Assembly (NCBI GenBank): GCA_002478865.1
Contig: DLJZ01000030.1
Coordinates: 62,001-126,000, forward strand
Length of the DNA: 64,000 bases
Direction: 5' to 3'
From: Hungatella sp. UBA7603
GTDB lineage: Bacteria; Bacillota; Clostridia; Lachnospirales; Lachnospiraceae
In this document: positions 55,423 through 64,000 of the stretch, in pieces
Layout: every line of letters begins with the position of its first letter
How positions within the stretch are numbered: position 1 is the stretch's first letter
Notes under the pieces: model-generated
What the model was told of the DNA's origin: nothing
The model's input: the letters and a program-made list of their open reading frames with translations, nothing else
Database searches by the model: none
Position numbers and translations under genes: made by a program

Positions 55423-56313
55423 TTAAAGCAAAAGACGCTCTACATCAAGAAGTCCCCAGCCCTGCTGATTAATTGGGAGCCCTAAATCCACCGCTCTTTC
55501 ACGAAGCATCAATTTCACATCCCGATTGTTCATATAAGGATATTTTTGCAAGAGCAGCGCAATTGCACCTGAAACTAACGGCGTCGACATGGACGTACCG
55601 CTCTTACTTTGGTACTGACCCTCTTCATTGGAACAGCTCATAATTCCAGCGCCGGGAGCGATAATTTCCGGCTTGCAGATGCAGGCGCCCGTAGGCCCTC
55701 TACCTGAATAATCAATCATGCGATTTCCCATTACATTTACTTCTTTATAGTCGTCGGAACAACCCACTGTAATGACCTTACGGCTAATGCCGGGAGTTGT
55801 AATCGTATTGGTCCCCGGACCCATATTTCCTGCTGCCACACAAACCACTAGCCCGTCATCCCAGGCCGCATTGACGCCACGTACAAGAACTGAATTTTCC
55901 GTCATACCTTTTCTTGAAAAGGAACCTACGGAAATATTTACAATACGAATTCCATATCGTTCTCGGTTATCGCGGACCCATTTTAACCCTGCCAGCACAT
56001 CAGAAGCATACCCGTTTCCCTTTTTATCCAAAACCTTAAGCATAATGATGTGGCACTCTGGTGCGATTCCCATATATTTTCCATCGGAAGCACTGCCGCT
56101 CCCTCCAATAATTCCAGCTATATGCGTTCCATGACCATTGTCGTCATAAGCATCCCGTCTGCGGTGAACAATATCCACGAAATCCACTACTCTATGTTCG
56201 AAGTCCTCATGAAGATAAATTCCCGTATCAAGCACTGCAACTCCTACTCCCCGCCCAGTTAGACCCATACGGTAAGCCATGTCACAGTGTATTGCATCTC
56301 TTACATGATTCAC
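55423..56313 (-). CDS. Cytoplasmic subtilisin-like serine protease (S8)
   Basis: A 296-residue subtilase with the full catalytic triad: D29 in AVLDTGIYLHED, H61 in DDNGHGTHIAG, and the nucleophile Ser in SGTSMSTPLVSG. The oxyanion Asn is in VCVAAGNMGPG. There is no signal peptide or recognisable propeptide, so it resembles the intracellular/prodomain-less subtilases of Clostridia. The start is GTG with a weak site. It is single, between recA and lysA. Its cellular substrate is unknown; sporulation-linked intracellular proteolysis is one possibility. Confidence 0.88.
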   Translation of the reverse strand: MNHVRDAIHCDMAYRMGLTGRGVGVAVLDTGIYLHEDFEHRVVDFVDIVHRRRDAYDDNGHGTHIAGIIGGSGSASDGKYMGIAPECHIIMLKVLDKKGNGYASDVLAGLKWVRDNRERYGIRIVNISVGSFSRKGMTENSVLVRGVNAAWDDGLVVCVAAGNMGPGTNTITTPGISRKVITVGCSDDYKEVNVMGNRMIDYSGRGPTGACICKPEIIAPGAGIMSCSNEEGQYQSKSGTSMSTPLVSGAIALLLQKYPYMNNRDVKLMLRERAVDLGLPINQQGWGLLDVERLLL

Positions 56314-56551
56314 AGTCCACTACCTGATTCCCTTTTTATTAGGATATTCCGCAGTGACTTGCATGGTTTCATTTCGGGGGTAAAATTTTCATTTCCGCCT
56401 CAACTTATGAAAATGATATTAAGAAAATCTTCATAATCTATTCAAACAATATACAAACTTTTACCGAGGGGGTGTGTTATACTAATGACATAAGAAATGC
56501 ACAATGTATAGAAATATCCTTTTACCCTTTTTGAAATCCGAAAATCCTAAG

Positions 56552-56585
56552 AAAAAACCCTGTGTCTTACGGCACAGGGTTTTTT
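56552..56585. terminator. Terminator after lysA
   Basis: AAAAAACCCTGTG pairs with CACAGGGTTTTTT around an 8-base loop, T-runs on both sides. The nearest gene ends are lysA (minus) and the subtilase start. Confidence 0.85.
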
Positions 56586-56615
56586 CTGTTCAAATATTGA
56601 ATTAAAAAGGCAAAA

Positions 56616-57893
56616 TTATATATCGTACTTCGTATTTTTTAAAATATCGCAGAAATCAAAGGTAGCAAAGTAATCTTTTGGAGTCTCGGCTCTGCGGATT
56701 AATTTAACTTCACCATTTTCTTTTAAAAGCAGCTCTGCAGATCTTAACTTTCCGTTGTAATTATAACCCATAGCATACCCGTGAGCACCCGTATCATGGA
56801 TGAACAGCAGATCTCCCTTTTCTATCTCCGGCATCATACGGTCGATGGCAAATTTGTCGTTGTTCTCGCAAAGAGATCCAACCACATCGTACTTATGACT
56901 GCATGCTTCCTGTTCTTTTCCCATAACCGTAATGTGATGGTAAGCTCCATACATGGCAGGACGCATCAGGTTGACTGCACAGGCATCCACTCCAATGTAT
57001 TCTTTGTGGGTGTGTTTTTCATGAATGGCTTCTGTCACCAATCCACCGTAAGGCCCTAACATAAAACGTCCAAGCTCGGTATAAATCGCCACATCTCCCA
57101 TATCATTTGGTACTAAAATCTCTTCATAAACTTTTCTTACACCTTCTCCAATGGCCATGATATCATTGGACTCCTGTCCTGGACGATATGGAATTCCGAT
57201 TCCGCCAGACAGATTAATAAAGGTAATCTCAGCACCCGTCTCCTCTTTTAACTTCACTGCAAGTTCAAACAATACCTTTGCAAGCAGAGGATAGTATTCA
57301 TTGGTCACTGTATTACTGGCAAGAAATGCATGGATACCAAATTTCTTAGCACCCTTGCTCTTTAATATCTTAAATGCTTCAAAAAGCTGCTCTGTGGTCA
57401 TTCCATATTTGGAATCCCCTGGATTATCCATGATATCATTGCTGATTTTAAATATTCCACCTGGATTATAGCGACAGCTTATAGTCTCAGGAATATGGCC
57501 AATGGCTTTTTCCAGAAATTCAATGTGGGTAATATCATCAAGATTTATAATTCCACCCAACTGATCTGCTAACTGAAATTCCTCTGCAGGTGTGTCATTG
57601 GATGAAAACATGATATCAGAGCCGGAATAACCAATGGCATCAGACATCATAAGTTCTGTCATGGATGAACAGTCAGCCCCGCAACCATAATCCTTTAAAA
57701 TGTTAAGGATAAAGGGATTCGGCGTAGCCTTGACTGCAAAATACTCCCGGTAACCTTTATTCCAGGAAAATGCCTGTTTCAGTTTCTCTGCATTCTCCCT
57801 GATTCCCTTTTCATCATAAATATGAAAGGGTGTTGGATATTCTTTCACAATTTCTAATAATGCTTCCTTGGTAACAAATGGTGTTTTTTCCAA
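56616..57893 (-). CDS. lysA: Diaminopimelate decarboxylase
   Basis: A 425-residue fold-type III PLP enzyme that makes lysine from meso-diaminopimelate. The PLP lysine is in YFAVKATPNPFIL (about 53). Further motifs are DCSSMTELMMSDAIG, INLSGGIGIPYRPG, TELGRFMLGPYG and the C-terminal Cys of LCENNDKFA. The start is TTG, with GAGAGG 6 bases upstream. It is longer than the classic enzyme by a few residues, as in other Clostridia. It is single with a terminator on the 3' side. Confidence 0.93.
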   Translation of the reverse strand: MEKTPFVTKEALLEIVKEYPTPFHIYDEKGIRENAEKLKQAFSWNKGYREYFAVKATPNPFILNILKDYGCGADCSSMTELMMSDAIGYSGSDIMFSSNDTPAEEFQLADQLGGIINLDDITHIEFLEKAIGHIPETISCRYNPGGIFKISNDIMDNPGDSKYGMTTEQLFEAFKILKSKGAKKFGIHAFLASNTVTNEYYPLLAKVLFELAVKLKEETGAEITFINLSGGIGIPYRPGQESNDIMAIGEGVRKVYEEILVPNDMGDVAIYTELGRFMLGPYGGLVTEAIHEKHTHKEYIGVDACAVNLMRPAMYGAYHHITVMGKEQEACSHKYDVVGSLCENNDKFAIDRMMPEIEKGDLLFIHDTGAHGYAMGYNYNGKLRSAELLLKENGEVKLIRRAETPKDYFATFDFCDILKNTKYDI

Positions 57894-57925
57894 AGCTTTC
57901 CTCTCCTCTCTTAAGTTAAACTATG

Positions 57926-57986
57926 CAGAAAGAGCCCGTCTCCGGCATGCCTGCTAGTAAGCTACATTGTACCGGGGATAGACTCT
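57926..57986 (-). terminator. Imperfect hairpin after pyk
   Basis: AAAGAG-C-CGTCTCCGG can fold with CCGGGGATAGACTCTTT through several mismatches, ending in CTCTTTCTG on the minus strand. It lies 46 bases after the pyk stop. It may act as a weak terminator of pyk or a leader structure of lysA. Confidence 0.35.
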
Positions 57987-58031
57987 TTTGTCCACACTTT
58001 TTTTGTATATTTATTCAAAAAAATTTATTAA

Positions 58032-59468
58032 TTAGTTTACATTTACTACACGCATGATATTGGTATGAGCCGCTGCTTCATGCTTTCTAATTGGATTTAC
58101 AACTCCTGCAGTAACTACCACAGTGTCGTTCACCTCTACAATTCCTTTTTCCTTTAAAAGTTCCATGGAAGAGTAAATTAAAACGTCAGTGGATTCCGCA
58201 CGTTTTGCGTGAAGTGGCAAAACACCCCAGTAAAGCTGCATCTGACGAAGTGCAGAAGAGCTTGGGGACAAACCGATGATCTGGCATTCTGGTCTCCATT
58301 TGGATAACAGTTTTGCAGTAAAACCGCTGATACTTGGTGCTACGATAGCCTTTGCCTCTAGATCTCTAGCAGTTGCTACAGAAGAGTAACAAACAGCATT
58401 GGATACGTTGTGTTCATTGGCAGCAGATACTCTACGCTGACGGAATGCATTGTAATCCAGATGTTTCTCTGTCTCTTCTACGATAGAAGCCATCATGGAA
58501 AGAGCCTCAACTGGATATTTGCCCATTGCAGTTTCACCGGAAAGCATAACTGCATCGGTTCCATCATAAACTGCGTTTGCTACGTCTGTCACCTCAGCTC
58601 TTGTTGGACGAGGATTGCGGATCATAGAATCTAACATCTGGGTAGCAGTAATAACTGGCTTACAAGCTACATTACACTTATCAATGATTTTCTTCTGAAC
58701 AAATGGTACTTCCTGAGCAGGAATCTCAACACCCATATCTCCACGGGCAACCATGATGCCATCACTTACTTCAATGATCTCATCTAGGTTCTCAATTCCT
58801 TCTGCATTCTCAATCTTAGCAATAACAGCCATATTAGAACCGTTAGATGCCAGGATTTCTTTAATCTCTTTGATTGCACCTGCTGTACGTACAAAAGAAG
58901 CAGCAATAAAATCAAATCCCTGTTCAATTCCAAACTGGATATCCTGCTTATCTTTCTCTGTCAATGCTGGAAGTTTGATTTTAACGTTAGGTACGTTAAC
59001 ACCTTTTCTTTCTCCCAGCTCTCCACCGTTTATGATGGTGCAAATGATTTCTTTGCCCTTAACTTCCAGAACTTCCATTTCAATCAGACCATCATCAATA
59101 AGTATGCGGTTTCCAGTAGTAACATCTTTTGCAAGGCCCTCATAAGTAATATGACCTCTGGTAGCATCACCGACAATATCTGCAGTTGTTAAAGTATAGG
59201 TATCACCTTCCTTTAATGTAACCTTCTTACCATCTTCTAAAACACCGGTGCGGATCTCCGGTCCTTTTGTGTCAAGAAGTGCTGCGATTGGCAGATCCAA
59301 TTCTTCACGAACTCCCTTTAACATATCAAGGCGTGCCTTCTGCTCTTCATAGTCACCATGAGAAAAGTTAAATCTGGCAACATCCATTCCATGTAAAGCC
59401 AGTGCTTTCATCAATTCGCGGTCATTCGTATTAGGTCCCATTGTGCAAATAATCTTAGTTCTCTTCAT
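58032..59468 (-). CDS. pyk: Pyruvate kinase
   Basis: A 478-residue glycolytic enzyme that turns PEP and ADP into pyruvate and ATP. N-terminal TKIICTMGPNTNDRELMKAL, the catalytic MVARGDMGVEIPAQEVPFVQ and KPVITATQMLDSM signatures, and NAVYDGTDAVMLSGETAMGKY are complete. The C-terminal allosteric domain is present; the extra PEP-utiliser domain of some clostridial forms is not. CGGAGG lies 6 bases before the ATG. It follows the rhomboid-like gene by 15 bases and is probably one transcript with it and corA. Confidence 0.97.
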   Translation of the reverse strand: MKRTKIICTMGPNTNDRELMKALALHGMDVARFNFSHGDYEEQKARLDMLKGVREELDLPIAALLDTKGPEIRTGVLEDGKKVTLKEGDTYTLTTADIVGDATRGHITYEGLAKDVTTGNRILIDDGLIEMEVLEVKGKEIICTIINGGELGERKGVNVPNVKIKLPALTEKDKQDIQFGIEQGFDFIAASFVRTAGAIKEIKEILASNGSNMAVIAKIENAEGIENLDEIIEVSDGIMVARGDMGVEIPAQEVPFVQKKIIDKCNVACKPVITATQMLDSMIRNPRPTRAEVTDVANAVYDGTDAVMLSGETAMGKYPVEALSMMASIVEETEKHLDYNAFRQRRVSAANEHNVSNAVCYSSVATARDLEAKAIVAPSISGFTAKLLSKWRPECQIIGLSPSSSALRQMQLYWGVLPLHAKRAESTDVLIYSSMELLKEKGIVEVNDTVVVTAGVVNPIRKHEAAAHTNIMRVVNVN

Positions 59469-59483
59469 TATTATCCTCCGTAA

Positions 59484-60332
59484 CTAGTGGGTCGTATGGT
59501 CGGTCGTGGGGTGATCCGACGTGACGTGTTTGTGTGTATACAAATGCTCGGAACAGTATTCAAAACTGCCCTCACATTTTGAACAATAACGGAATTCCAG
59601 GTTAGGAGAATCTTTTTCGGTCCGTTCGCAAACGGCACACTTGTGGTGTGTCCCCCCCTGAGGCATAATTTTCATCTGTTTCTGAAAATTATGTTTTCTT
59701 TTGATCTCTTTCGGATTAAACCGGCTTGTATTCCGGGTTAAAATGAAAAAGAGGATAAAGTTAAATAAAGACATAAATATTGTGACTCTGGTAGTCATGC
59801 CACCGGTGATAAATCCATATAGGAAATATAACCCATTAAACATTGCAAGCCATTTGGCTTTCATCGGAATCACAAAAAACAAAAGGAATTCCAGATCCGG
59901 AAATGTTGCAGCAAAAGCAAAAAACAGGGAATAGTTTAAAAATTCTGTTGTCAGGTAAACTGTCTTTCCCATAAAGATATATACAACAAGGGCTGCTGCC
60001 ACATGTCCGATGACTCCCATAAAGAAATAAACGTTAAAACGAAATGCGCCCCATATTCTTTCCAGGTTCTGACCAAGCATATAATAGAGATACATACTGA
60101 TCAGGCTAAAGAAGATATTAGTACTTCCAGGGGGGTAAATCATAAATGTAACGACTCTCCATACCTGCCCGCTTAAAATCCTTGATGCATCAAGAGAGAG
60201 ATACTGCTCATAAAAACCTGGTGCAGTTAGCGACATAAGAAGCCCCACACCATACATCCCAATAATATAGTACATAAGATTGGAAATCGCATATTTTTTA
60301 AATTTGCGTTCCATATTGTAGAAAAATTTCAT
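59484..60332 (-). CDS. Rhomboid-fold membrane protein with C-terminal zinc-ribbon-like tail
   Basis: A 282-residue protein. Six hydrophobic segments (about 20-195) match the rhomboid/Derlin fold, with an internal glycine-rich SLISMYLYYMLGQNLERIWG stretch resembling L1 loop and helix 2. The rhomboid catalytic GxSG motif is not found, so this is likely an inactive pseudo-rhomboid. After a basic linker (KRKHNFQKQMKIMPQ) come CX2C (CAVC), CX2C (CSKC), Cys and His residues that fit a zinc ribbon. A His/Thr-rich end (about HVTSDHPTTDHTTH) follows. AAGGAAGAAG precedes the ATG. Placed between corA and pyk in one transcript. Confidence 0.75.
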   Translation of the reverse strand: MKFFYNMERKFKKYAISNLMYYIIGMYGVGLLMSLTAPGFYEQYLSLDASRILSGQVWRVVTFMIYPPGSTNIFFSLISMYLYYMLGQNLERIWGAFRFNVYFFMGVIGHVAAALVVYIFMGKTVYLTTEFLNYSLFFAFAATFPDLEFLLFFVIPMKAKWLAMFNGLYFLYGFITGGMTTRVTIFMSLFNFILFFILTRNTSRFNPKEIKRKHNFQKQMKIMPQGGTHHKCAVCERTEKDSPNLEFRYCSKCEGSFEYCSEHLYTHKHVTSDHPTTDHTTH

Positions 60333-60353
60333 GCCTTCTTCCTTTACTAAAAA

Positions 60354-61295
60354 CTAAAAGAGATCTTTTTTTGAAAAAATCCACGCTACAATCAGTGTCA
60401 AAACCAGGGTGAATCCTAATACTATGACAAATCCGTGGGGATTGCTTGCAAATGGCATTCCATTTGCATTTACATTCATTCCATAAAAGCTTGCCACCAT
60501 GGTGGGTATGGACATAACAATAGTAATGGTAGCCAGAAACTTCATTACAATATTTAAGTTGTTGGAAATTACAGAGGCAAATGCATCCATGGTGCCACTT
60601 AAAATGCCGCTGTAGATATTAGCCATCTCGATGGCCTGCTTGTTCTCGACAATAACATCCTCCAAAAGCTCCGTGTCTTCCGGATACTTTTTGATTTTTT
60701 CATTGCGCATGAGTTTCTCAAGCACCATCTCATTAGATCTTAGTGATGTTGTAAAGTACACAAGACTCTTTTCCAGCTCCAAAAGCTCTATTAGCTCCCG
60801 GTTCTTGGTAGACTTGTGAAGCTTTTCTTCAATCACTCCGCTCTTTTTATCGATGATTCTTAAATATTGCAGATAAAGCGATGCGTTCTTATAAAGAATC
60901 TGCAGAATAAAACGTGTTTTCATATACGTGTGAAAATCCCTGACCCGGCCATCCATAAACGCATTTAAAACCGTAGTATCTTCCAGACACACCGTAATAA
61001 TCGCATCATCCGTAGTGATAATACCCATAGGTATCGTCACATACCAGTCTTTGTCGTTTCGTTCCTCAATGGCAGGTACATCCACAAGAATCAAGGTGTA
61101 ATGATCCTCTGTCTGAATTCGGGAACGCTCTTCCTCATCAAGCGGAGCTCTTAAATCGTCCGGGTCGATCTTGTAGGTATTAGCGATTTCCAAAATCTCG
61201 GTCGCGGTGGGGTTAGTGAGCGCTATCCAGGATCCTGGAGAAAGTACATCCTTTTGTTGAATCAAACCGTCCTCAGTCTTATATATCTGTATCAT
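60354..61295 (-). CDS. corA: CorA-family divalent metal (Mg2+/Co2+) transporter
   Basis: A 313-residue channel-type transporter. Two C-terminal transmembrane helices with the selectivity loop YGMNVN between them define the CorA family; the cytoplasmic domain is mostly helical (about 1-250). The longest frame begins at an ATG at 61313, but Met7 (61295) has AGGGGG at 7-base spacing and is preferred. It is the first gene of the corA-rhomboid-pyk transcript. No M-box riboswitch is seen in its leader. Confidence 0.93.
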   Translation of the reverse strand: MIQIYKTEDGLIQQKDVLSPGSWIALTNPTATEILEIANTYKIDPDDLRAPLDEEERSRIQTEDHYTLILVDVPAIEERNDKDWYVTIPMGIITTDDAIITVCLEDTTVLNAFMDGRVRDFHTYMKTRFILQILYKNASLYLQYLRIIDKKSGVIEEKLHKSTKNRELIELLELEKSLVYFTTSLRSNEMVLEKLMRNEKIKKYPEDTELLEDVIVENKQAIEMANIYSGILSGTMDAFASVISNNLNIVMKFLATITIVMSIPTMVASFYGMNVNANGMPFASNPHGFVIVLGFTLVLTLIVAWIFSKKDLF

Positions 61296-61355
61296 AGCGT
61301 TTCCCCCTTCCATTGAAAAAATATTATGAATCCTATGGCAGACTTTGACTTATAC

Positions 61356-61384
61356 ATTATAGAATCCCTATTGATTTTTGTCAA
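61356..61384 (-). promoter_or_regulatory. Sigma-A promoter of corA
   Basis: Minus strand TTGACA, exact 17-base spacer, perfect TATAAT, about 60 bases before the start. Confidence 0.85.
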
Positions 61385-61549
61385 ACGAAATGAAACCGTT
61401 TTTTGTGATCTTAAACAAATTTTGCTAGTTTTAACATTAATTTAGCATGTTATGACAATTGAATTATTTCTTATTTTATGTTAAACTGATGTTCGGTGAG
61501 CCAGCAACTTACTTTTACACAAAAGGAGGCAGGGGATACCCCCGCACAT

Positions 61550-64000
61550 ATGATTACATACAACACATTAGGAATTGATATCGGTTCCACAACTGTAAAA
61601 ATAGCGATATTAAACGAGAAGAATGAACTTTTATTCTCTGATTATGAACGCCATCTTGCAAACATTCAGGAAGCACTGTCTGGTTTGCTTAAGAAGGCCT
61701 ATGATAAACTTGGTCCAATGGACCTACGACCGGGCATTACAGGTTCCGGCGGTTTGACTTTATCGAAACATCTAAAGGTCCCCTTTGTTCAGGAGGTCGT
61801 AGCAGTCGCTACCTCTCTTCAGGATTATGCCCCACATACGGACGTGGCAATCGAACTTGGTGGAGAAGATGCAAAAATTATTTACTTTACCGGTGGCATT
61901 GACCAACGTATGAACGGTATCTGCGCAGGTGGAACCGGGTCCTTTATCGACCAGATGGCATCTCTTTTACAGACCGATGCTTCTGGACTGAATGAATACG
62001 CAGCCAATTATAAAGCTATTTATCCCATTGCAGCCAGATGTGGCGTATTTGCAAAGACAGATATTCAACCACTTATTAATGAAGGGGCTACCAGGGAAGA
62101 TCTCGCGGCTTCTATTTTCCAGGCAGTTGTAAACCAGACCATCAGTGGGCTGGCTTGCGGAAAGCCAATTAGAGGTCACGTTGCATTCCTTGGCGGTCCT
62201 TTACATTTTCTACCAGAACTTAAGAAAGCTTTTATTCGCACCTTGAATTTATCCGATGACGAAATTATCGCACCGGAACATTCACATCTTTTTGCAGCCA
62301 TCGGTGCGGCCATGAATGCCAATGAAAGTTCTGATTCCTCCGTTTCTTTAGAGGAAATGATTCAAAGACTGTCTACTGGAATCCGCATGGAATTCGAAGT
62401 GAAGCGTATGTTACCCCTATTTGACAGCCAGGAAGATTATGATTCTTTCATGGCCAGACACAGCAACAACTCCGTTAAAAAAGGGGAACTCTCCTCTTAT
62501 CACGGAAAGTGCTTTTTAGGAATTGACGCTGGATCTACTACCACCAAAGTGGCAGTGGTAAGCGAAGACGGAACCCTTTTATACAGCTTTTACAGCAGCA
62601 ACAACGGAAGTCCGCTTGCTACCGCCGTTAAGGCAATCAGCGAGATCAAAGAGCAGCTTACCAGTGACAGCGAGATCGTATGGTCCTGTTCCACTGGATA
62701 CGGAGAGGCTCTGCTGAAAGCAGCTTTCCTTCTTGACGAAGGGGAAGTGGAAACAATCGCCCACTATTACGCGGCAGCCTTTTTTGAGCCAGAGGTGGAC
62801 TGTATTTTAGACATCGGCGGTCAGGATATGAAGTGCATCCGTATCAAGAATAACACCGTGGACAGCGTTCAGTTAAACGAAGCTTGTTCCGCTGGATGCG
62901 GTTCCTTTATTGAGACCTTTGCCAGTTCCTTAAATTATAACGTTCAGGATTTTGCAACGGAAGCTCTATTTGCAAAGAATCCTACGGATCTTGGAACCAG
63001 ATGTACCGTATTTATGAATTCCAATGTAAAGCAGGCCCAAAAGGAAGGGGCTGAGGTTTCCGACATTTCTGCCGGCCTTGCCTATTCCGTTATTAAGAAT
63101 GCTTTGTTTAAAGTAATTAAAATAACTTCTCCGTCAGACTTAGGCAAGCATGTGGTAGTCCAGGGCGGTACCTTTTATAACAATGCCGTTCTTCGCAGCT
63201 TTGAAAAGATTTCTGGTTGTCAGCCTGTACGTCCTGATATTGCAGGAATTATGGGTGCCTTTGGAGCAGCTCTTATTGCAAGAGAACGTTATGAAGAATC
63301 CGGGAAAACCACCATGTTAAGCCTTGACGATATTTTGAATCTTCATTATGAGACTTCCATGGCCAGATGCAGAAAGTGTACCAACAACTGTGTTCTTACG
63401 GTAAACCGCTTTGACGGAGCACGTAAGTTTATCTCTGGTAACCGATGCGAACGAGGACTTGGAAAAGAAAAAACAAATACTGATGTTCCAAACCTTTTTG
63501 AATACAAGAACCAGCGTATGTTTGATTATGATCCTCTGACTGAGGAACAGGCAGAACGTGGAACCATCGGTATACCCCGAGTTTTAAACCTGTATGAGAA
63601 TTACCCTTACTGGGCTATTTTCTTCCGGGAATTAAAATTCCGCACCGTAGTCTCCCCTCAATCCACCAAAAGTATTTATGAGATGGGGATTGAATCCATA
63701 CCAAGTGAATCCGAATGTTATCCTGCAAAGCTGGCCCACGGTCATGTGGAATGGTTGATTCGAGAAGGAATTAAAACTATTTTCTACCCCTGTATCCCAT
63801 ATGAGAGAAATGAATCTCCTGATGCAGGAAACCATTTTAACTGTCCGATTGTCACTTCCTATGCGGAAAATATAAAGAATAACTTAGAAGCAATCCACAC
63901 GGAAAATATAAGATTTTTAAATCCATTTATGGCTTTTACCAACGAAGATATATTAACATCACGCCTGGTTGAAGTAATGAAAAACGAGTTTAATATCCCA
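61550..64000 (+). CDS. 2-hydroxyacyl-CoA dehydratase activase-type protein (BcrA/BadF family), 3' end outside window
   Basis: 817 codons are seen without a stop. Two tandem ASKHA ATPase domains: the first opens [20 protein letters not shown] and has [10 protein letters not shown]; the second opens [20 protein letters not shown] and has [12 protein letters not shown] with cluster cysteines. A Cys-rich segment ([10 protein letters not shown]) and then a DUF2229-like region ([15 protein letters not shown]) follow. Such large proteins (about 1400 residues) are related to the archerase that activates 2-hydroxyacyl-CoA dehydratases. The start ATG is unusual: AAAGGAGG lies 21 bases upstream and the gap contains GGGG-ATA-CCCC, a small hairpin that could bring the two close. 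Codons 3' of the window are unknown. Confidence 0.9.
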   Translation, partial: MITYNTLGIDIGSTTVKIAILNEKNELLFSDYERHLANIQEALSGLLKKAYDKLGPMDLRPGITGSGGLTLSKHLKVPFVQEVVAVATSLQDYAPHTDVAIELGGEDAKIIYFTGGIDQRMNGICAGGTGSFIDQMASLLQTDASGLNEYAANYKAIYPIAARCGVFAKTDIQPLINEGATREDLAASIFQAVVNQTISGLACGKPIRGHVAFLGGPLHFLPELKKAFIRTLNLSDDEIIAPEHSHLFAAIGAAMNANESSDSSVSLEEMIQRLSTGIRMEFEVKRMLPLFDSQEDYDSFMARHSNNSVKKGELSSYHGKCFLGIDAGSTTTKVAVVSEDGTLLYSFYSSNNGSPLATAVKAISEIKEQLTSDSEIVWSCSTGYGEALLKAAFLLDEGEVETIAHYYAAAFFEPEVDCILDIGGQDMKCIRIKNNTVDSVQLNEACSAGCGSFIETFASSLNYNVQDFATEALFAKNPTDLGTRCTVFMNSNVKQAQKEGAEVSDISAGLAYSVIKNALFKVIKITSPSDLGKHVVVQGGTFYNNAVLRSFEKISGCQPVRPDIAGIMGAFGAALIARERYEESGKTTMLSLDDILNLHYETSMARCRKCTNNCVLTVNRFDGARKFISGNRCERGLGKEKTNTDVPNLFEYKNQRMFDYDPLTEEQAERGTIGIPRVLNLYENYPYWAIFFRELKFRTVVSPQSTKSIYEMGIESIPSESECYPAKLAHGHVEWLIREGIKTIFYPCIPYERNESPDAGNHFNCPIVTSYAENIKNNLEAIHTENIRFLNPFMAFTNEDILTSRLVEVMKNEFNIP

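Noticed and set aside
56480..56585. A second plus-strand small RNA (TATACT near 56480 to the hairpin at 56552)
   Set aside because: The -35 is poor and the hairpin is well explained as the lysA terminator.
61314..61549. A magnesium (M-box) riboswitch upstream of corA
   Set aside because: The corA leader is only about 55 bases between its promoter and start, too short for the aptamer.

Overview
The window is a low-to-moderate-GC Firmicute chromosome, most like a spore-forming Lachnospiraceae/Clostridia (Lachnoclostridium/Lacrimispora type). This is inferred from SpoIIM, a CorA-Rhomboid-pyruvate kinase block, T-box and TPP riboswitch control, clostridial arabinose genes, purine-rich ribosome binding sites (AGGAGG) and the rel-hemZ-hisS-aspS order. 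No rRNA, tRNA, CRISPR or insertion sequence was seen.

Layout. 1-3.4 kb (minus): a truncated family-2 glycosyltransferase, a GNAT acetyltransferase and a secreted 5'-nucleotidase with an embedded LysM domain. 3.5-13.3 kb (minus): aspS, hisS, hemZ, a metallo-beta-lactamase-fold hydrolase, an acyltransferase/glycosyltransferase-like fusion, rel and adenosine deaminase. 13.4-19.6 kb (minus): AEC transporter, GltD-like flavoprotein, apt, xerD, spoIIM, ADP-ribose pyrophosphatase and proC.

19.7-26.5 kb (plus): a complete tryptophan operon, trpEGDCFBA, behind a sigma-A promoter and a T-box leader with a UGG specifier. It runs with no visible terminator into a thiamine operon, thiC-thiW-thiM-thiE-thiD (26.5-31.0 kb), which has its own promoter and TPP riboswitch. 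The thi operon makes the pyrimidine half de novo but salvages the thiazole half.

31-39.7 kb is accessory: a highly structured intergenic stretch, a flavin-type stress protein, an M42 aminopeptidase broken by a one-base frameshift, lacZ, a Cys/Asn-rich miniprotein, two stress proteins (GlsB/YeaQ and CsbD types), and a phage-like switch. The switch is an XRE repressor facing a two-gene operon, with three near-identical operator-like sites on the two divergent promoters.

39.7-49.7 kb: two convergent AraC regulators, an MFS transporter and an arabinose cluster (abfA-araA-araB-araD-araR, minus). Its leader has a repressor-like interrupted palindrome at the start of transcription and an unreported-looking 36-codon upstream ORF. 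50-61.3 kb (minus): dacF, rny, recX, recA (with SOS box), a cytoplasmic subtilase, lysA, pyk, a rhomboid-fold protein with a zinc-ribbon tail, and corA. 61.5 kb to the end (plus): the first ~817 codons of a large 2-hydroxyacyl-CoA dehydratase activase-type protein.

Many start codons were moved downstream of the longest open frame because Shine-Dalgarno sequences, promoters or terminators make the longer start impossible; each case is noted.
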